Assembly (NCBI GenBank): GCA_946480685.1
Contig: CAMLLI010000104.1
Span: 1 to 9,263, forward strand
Direction of reading: 5' to 3'
From: an uncultured Flammeovirgaceae bacterium
GTDB lineage: Bacteria > Bacteroidota > Bacteroidia > Cytophagales > Cyclobacteriaceae
Length of the DNA stretch: 9,263 nucleotides
Position numbers and translations under genes: made by a program. Position 1 is the stretch's first letter. Each line of letters starts with the position of its first letter. The notes under the pieces are model-generated. The model was not told the origin of the DNA and searched no databases. It saw nothing but the letters and a program-made list of their open reading frames with translations. Below are positions 5,968-9,263 of the stretch, piece by piece.

Positions 5968-6807
5968 ATGCGATGGCAATGGGAAATTAAGCCGGAGTCG
6001 GCCTGGTTCGAATGGAACTGGAAAGAAATTTGGAGCTATCGTCACCTGTTGTTACGCCTTATCCGCAGAGACTTTCTAACTCAATATCAGCAAACCCTTC
6101 TCGGACCTGCGTGGGTTGTAATACAACCGCTGGTTACTGTATTGCTATATGTGATCATATTCGATCGTGTTGTAGGCATTTCTACCAATGAGACACCTCC
6201 TACTCTTTTTTACCTCAGTGGTATCATCATCTGGAATCTCTTTGCCGAATCTTTCTCCGGCACTGTATATACATTTACTGCGAACGCACCCTTGTTTGCC
6301 AAAGTATATTTTCCAAGGCTCATCATACCATTCTCAGTAACAGCTTCGCACATTATTCGTTTTTTTATACAGTTCCTGTTATTCATAAGCTTCTACCTGT
6401 ACAATCTGTATACCGGTGTTGTCTCTTTTAACCTGCTATACTGCCTGCTTGCTATACCTTTGGCCATTGTTGTCAGTGCGGGTTTAGGGCTTGGTGCAGG
6501 ACTTGCGCTGTCGGTATTCCTGGCGAAGTATCGCGATCTTACCAACCTTATTCAGCTTACGGTTCGCCTGCTGATGTTTGCGACCCCGGTGATATACCCA
6601 TTGTCTATCGTTCCCGAAAAAATCAAAGTCTTCATGGTATACAATCCATTGGTGCCAGTGATCGAATTTTTCCGCGTGGCCTTTTTAGGGCAGGGCACTA
6701 CATCGGGTATACAAGTGGCTTATAGTGTAGCCAGTGTGATCGTAATTTTCTTTGCAGGAAGTATATTATTCAATAAAATGGGTTCGAAACTTATTGATGT
6801 TGTTTAA
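5968..6807 (+). CDS. wzm: ABC-2 type polysaccharide export permease (Wzm-like)
   Basis: This encodes 279 residues from the ATG at 5968. An upstream TTG at 5929 would add 13 residues, but the N-terminus MRWQWEIKPESAWFEWNWKE already matches how this family normally starts (I-x-P-x-x-x-W/G-W-F). Six hydrophobic segments are visible at about 49-69, 76-95, 127-147, 155-185, 197-215 and 250-268. Family landmarks include RRDF-x-x-x-YQQTLLGPAW (33-49), KVYFPR (112-117), ATPVIYP (205-211) and NPLVPVIEFFR (226-236). It forms the inner-membrane channel that moves undecaprenyl-linked O-antigen or capsule-type glycans to the periplasm, powered by the ATPase encoded 51 bp downstream. Length is normal. The two genes do not overlap, and no terminator lies between them. 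The class is firm; the exact glycan is unknown. Confidence 0.95.
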   Translation: MRWQWEIKPESAWFEWNWKEIWSYRHLLLRLIRRDFLTQYQQTLLGPAWVVIQPLVTVLLYVIIFDRVVGISTNETPPTLFYLSGIIIWNLFAESFSGTVYTFTANAPLFAKVYFPRLIIPFSVTASHIIRFFIQFLLFISFYLYNLYTGVVSFNLLYCLLAIPLAIVVSAGLGLGAGLALSVFLAKYRDLTNLIQLTVRLLMFATPVIYPLSIVPEKIKVFMVYNPLVPVIEFFRVAFLGQGTTSGIQVAYSVASVIVIFFAGSILFNKMGSKLIDVV

Positions 6808-6858
6808 TCGCTATATGTATATATCGCTGTTTTCAAATCTGTATTTACCGGCAACAAC

Positions 6859-8133
6859 ATGGTGAACGATCCCATCATCCGGGTAGAGAATCTATCCAAG
6901 CTCTACCGGTTGGGTACAATCGGCACAGGTTCGTTGCGGCAAGATGTCCAGCGCTGGTGGTATCAGACTATACTTCGCAAGGAAGATCCTTTCTTTAAAG
7001 TAGCCCGTGATAAAGAAACATCACCGGACTTTTTATGGGCTTTACGCGATATAAATTTCGAGATCAAAGAGGGAGAAGCATTTGCGATCATTGGCCGAAA
7101 CGGTGCCGGTAAATCTACATTGCTCAAAATACTTTCGAAGGTGATACGACCGACACAAGGCATTGTGCGGGGTCGCGGACGGATAAACAGTTTACTGGAA
7201 ATCGGAACGGGCTTCCACGATGAACTTACCGGGCGCGAAAATATATACCTCAACGGACATTTCCTCGGGATGACACGCTTGGAGATCAAAAGTAAATTTG
7301 ATGAGATTGTAGAGTTCTCCGGTGTAAGCCAGTTTATTGATACGCCGGTAAAGCGTTACTCCTCGGGTATGTATGTGCGCCTCGCGTTTGCAGTCGCTGC
7401 ACATCTTGAACCTGATATACTGGTGGTAGATGAAGTATTAGCGGTGGGCGATGCAGAATTTCAAAAGAAGTGTCTCGGAAAAATGAACGATGCTTCGAAA
7501 AAAGAAGGACGTACCATCTTATTCGTAAGCCACAACATGCAAGCTGTTAATAACCTCTGTCACCGGGCCATGCTGCTGCAGAAAGGTGCGATGGTAAAAA
7601 TTGGCGCAGCCGATAAAGTAGTGAACCACTACCTCAGCGGCATTCAACAGCACATGTTATCGCAACAATGGGCAGATGCCGAAACAGCGCCCGGCAATGC
7701 AACGATACGGGTAACATCGGTGAAGCTTACGCCAGACCTTGACGATCCCCTGCGCCCTATAGATATACGTACACAGCTTACACTTTCTTTCGAATTCCAG
7801 AATTACGAAGAAGGTATAAATCTGGTTACCGGCATTCATCTTTTTACACAAAGCAGCGAATGTATATTTGACGTAAGCTCAAAACCGCAGGTATATGGTA
7901 AAGGTCTGATTCGCGGAACCTGTATTATACCCGGCAATTTTCTCAATGACGGATCATACTATATTTCGATCATCTTTGTGAAAGATACCACAACGGAAGT
8001 ATTCTATCTTTCCGAGTGCATCGCATTCGATGTGGAAGACTACCGGGAGAATACCAACTGGTATGGCAAGTGGATGGGCCATGTGCGTCCGAACTTCCCC
8101 GTAATTCTTACGCCACTTCCCTCCTTCTCGTAA
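6859..8133 (+). CDS. wzt: Polysaccharide export ATPase with C-terminal glycan-recognition-type domain (Wzt-like)
   Basis: This encodes 424 residues. The nucleotide-binding domain spans about 1-260, with Walker A GRNGAGKST (79-87), the family-typical SLLEIGTGFHDELTGREN (111-128), ABC signature YSSGM (167-171), Walker B DILVVDE with catalytic Glu192, D-loop VGDAE (196-200) and switch His225 in SHNMQ. An insert-like stretch at 20-58, rich in Arg and Trp, precedes the first core strand, a layout I recall from related Bacteroidota ATPases. Residues about 280-400 form a beta-rich Wzt_C-type domain (strands near ATIRVTSVKL, QLTLSFEF, LVTGIHLF and SYYISIIFV). In studied Wzt proteins this domain binds the modified non-reducing end of the finished glycan and decides which chains are exported. 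It pairs with the permease upstream, and the glycosyltransferase starts 6 bp after its stop. No Shine-Dalgarno site is seen. Confidence 0.95.
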   Translation: MVNDPIIRVENLSKLYRLGTIGTGSLRQDVQRWWYQTILRKEDPFFKVARDKETSPDFLWALRDINFEIKEGEAFAIIGRNGAGKSTLLKILSKVIRPTQGIVRGRGRINSLLEIGTGFHDELTGRENIYLNGHFLGMTRLEIKSKFDEIVEFSGVSQFIDTPVKRYSSGMYVRLAFAVAAHLEPDILVVDEVLAVGDAEFQKKCLGKMNDASKKEGRTILFVSHNMQAVNNLCHRAMLLQKGAMVKIGAADKVVNHYLSGIQQHMLSQQWADAETAPGNATIRVTSVKLTPDLDDPLRPIDIRTQLTLSFEFQNYEEGINLVTGIHLFTQSSECIFDVSSKPQVYGKGLIRGTCIIPGNFLNDGSYYISIIFVKDTTTEVFYLSECIAFDVEDYRENTNWYGKWMGHVRPNFPVILTPLPSFS

Positions 8134-8139
8134 CACTCT

Positions 8140-9263
8140 ATGGAGCCGTTCAAGTCTTATCAATGTATACACCTGAACCTCGCTGTGCAGGAAACATGGC
8201 TTGAGCCTTCCTCTCGTGATCACGGGTACTACATTGTACTCTGGTGGCATGAAATCCCGATAGGACACCTCTTCGTAAAACCGGGCGAAGAATTGCCGTT
8301 GCCGTTGTTTGAGAAACGTGTTACGCACGCAGCCTCATGGGCATTGCAGCACTATACAGCAAATGCTTCCGCACAAGCGAATACATTATACGATCTGCGA
8401 AATTCATTTAACAACATACTGGCGAACAGTGATCATGAACCGGCTATATATGATGTCTCCGTGGTGATCTGCACCCGGGATCGTGCCGAGAGTCTTCATC
8501 AATGTCTCAGCAGCCTCACGAGCCTTATACATAAACCCAAAGAAATCATTGTTGTTGATAATGCATCCGCGGATAGTCGTACACATGAGACTGCGCTTGT
8601 TTTTCCAGAGGTTAAATATATACGTGAAGAACGCGCAGGACTTGATATAGCGAGAAATACAGGAGCGCGCGCAGCAACGGCTTCCATCGTACTCTATACG
8701 GATGATGACACTGTGATTCATTCCCGATGGGTAGCCGAAGTATACCGCACGTTCAACGATCCATCAATAGCAGCCATGACGGGACTTGTTCTCGCGGCAG
8801 AACTTGACACTGAAGCGCAATGGATTTTTGAACGGTACTGGCCTTTTAACCGCGGCTTTGTTGATAAGCGTTATGACCGCGCCTTCTTTTATGCAACGCT
8901 GTCAAAAGGTGTACCGGTGTGGACCATTGGCGCAGGTGCTAACATGGCTTTCCGAAAAAGTATATTTACCGCTACCGGATATTTTGATGAACGACTGGAT
9001 GTTGGGGCTGCCGGTTGTAACGGTGATTCTGAAATGTGGTATCGCGTGTTAGCTTCCGGATATAGTATACAGTATAATCCGAGAGCTGTTGTGTACCACC
9101 GGCATCGCGATACGATCATGGGATTGAAGCGCCAGATATTTTACTATATGCGGGGATTTGCTGTTGCCATTCTGATCCAGCACCAGCGGTTCAAACATCG
9201 CGGCAACCTGCTGCATTTGTTTGTAGCGCTTCCGAAGTACTATACCTGGCTTTTACTGCGGGG
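8140..9263 (+). CDS. Family 2 glycosyltransferase with N-terminal accessory domain (3' end outside window)
   Basis: An ATG at 8140, 6 bp after the ATPase stop, opens a frame that runs to the right edge (374 complete codons, no stop). Residues 1-100 form an N-terminal region (with WWHEIPIGHLFVKPGEELP) that I recall in a subset of GT2 proteins; its role is unknown to me. The GT-A fold starts at DVSVVICTRDR (105-115) and continues with EIIVVDNAS (135-143), GLDIARNTGARAA (167-179) and the metal and nucleotide-sugar motif YTDDD (186-190). The acceptor side follows: GAGANMAFRK (264-273) and GDSEMWYRVL (295-304), the ED-type catalytic-base region, then VYHRHR (318-323). It would transfer a sugar from a nucleotide donor to a lipid-linked chain at the cytoplasmic face. 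Its place behind the permease and ATPase ties it to the exported glycan. Donor and linkage cannot be read. Confidence 0.95.
   Translation, partial: MEPFKSYQCIHLNLAVQETWLEPSSRDHGYYIVLWWHEIPIGHLFVKPGEELPLPLFEKRVTHAASWALQHYTANASAQANTLYDLRNSFNNILANSDHEPAIYDVSVVICTRDRAESLHQCLSSLTSLIHKPKEIIVVDNASADSRTHETALVFPEVKYIREERAGLDIARNTGARAATASIVLYTDDDTVIHSRWVAEVYRTFNDPSIAAMTGLVLAAELDTEAQWIFERYWPFNRGFVDKRYDRAFFYATLSKGVPVWTIGAGANMAFRKSIFTATGYFDERLDVGAAGCNGDSEMWYRVLASGYSIQYNPRAVVYHRHRDTIMGLKRQIFYYMRGFAVAILIQHQRFKHRGNLLHLFVALPKYYTWLLLR

Noticed and set aside
8786..9052. 88-residue plus-strand frame within the glycosyltransferase
   Set aside because: It is out of frame with the intact GT2 motifs and is a shadow of that gene.

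Overview
The window looks like chromosomal DNA of a Bacteroidota bacterium, probably of the Cytophagia or Chitinophagia type. The evidence is indirect. GC content looks mid-range by eye, Shine-Dalgarno sites are weak or absent, two putative promoters carry the Bacteroidota -7 motif (TAnnTTTG), and two adjacent lipoproteins resemble families I associate with this phylum. No rRNA, tRNA, CRISPR array, insertion sequence or phage gene was seen.

Left part (1-4734): all genes but one are on the minus strand. A 337-residue lipoprotein (1689-2702) overlaps by 41 nt the start of a long helical-repeat lipoprotein that runs off the left edge (1-1729). Diverging from the pair is an 85-residue coiled-coil-like protein (2819-3076) whose stop codon lies inside a 12-bp hairpin. 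Next come an exported Gfo/Idh/MocA-type oxidoreductase (3183-4280) and a small beta-rich protein of unknown role (4459-4734).

Middle (4735-5211): 477 bp without a convincing gene. It holds a cluster of palindromes ending in a plus-strand hairpin followed by T8, and a well-formed minus-strand intrinsic terminator (5150-5189) that closes the BON-domain gene (5212-5724, minus). A 28-codon ORF sits upstream of that gene and ends in an ATGA overlap with its likely start.

Right part (5968-9263): a plus-strand operon for ABC-transporter-dependent surface polysaccharide synthesis and export. It comprises a Wzm-like permease, a Wzt-like ATPase with a C-terminal glycan-recognition-type domain, and a family 2 glycosyltransferase cut by the right edge. 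The expected logic is that glycosyltransferases build a lipid-linked glycan in the cytoplasm, the Wzt C-terminal domain recognises the finished chain, and the Wzm/Wzt pair moves it across the inner membrane. A candidate promoter (5886-5916) lies ahead of the permease. The cluster probably continues to the right.

I did not find clear evidence of an undescribed defence or mobile system. The least explained items are the overlapping lipoprotein pair, the palindrome-rich noncoding block near 4.9 kb, and an excess of the palindrome GTATAC across the window.
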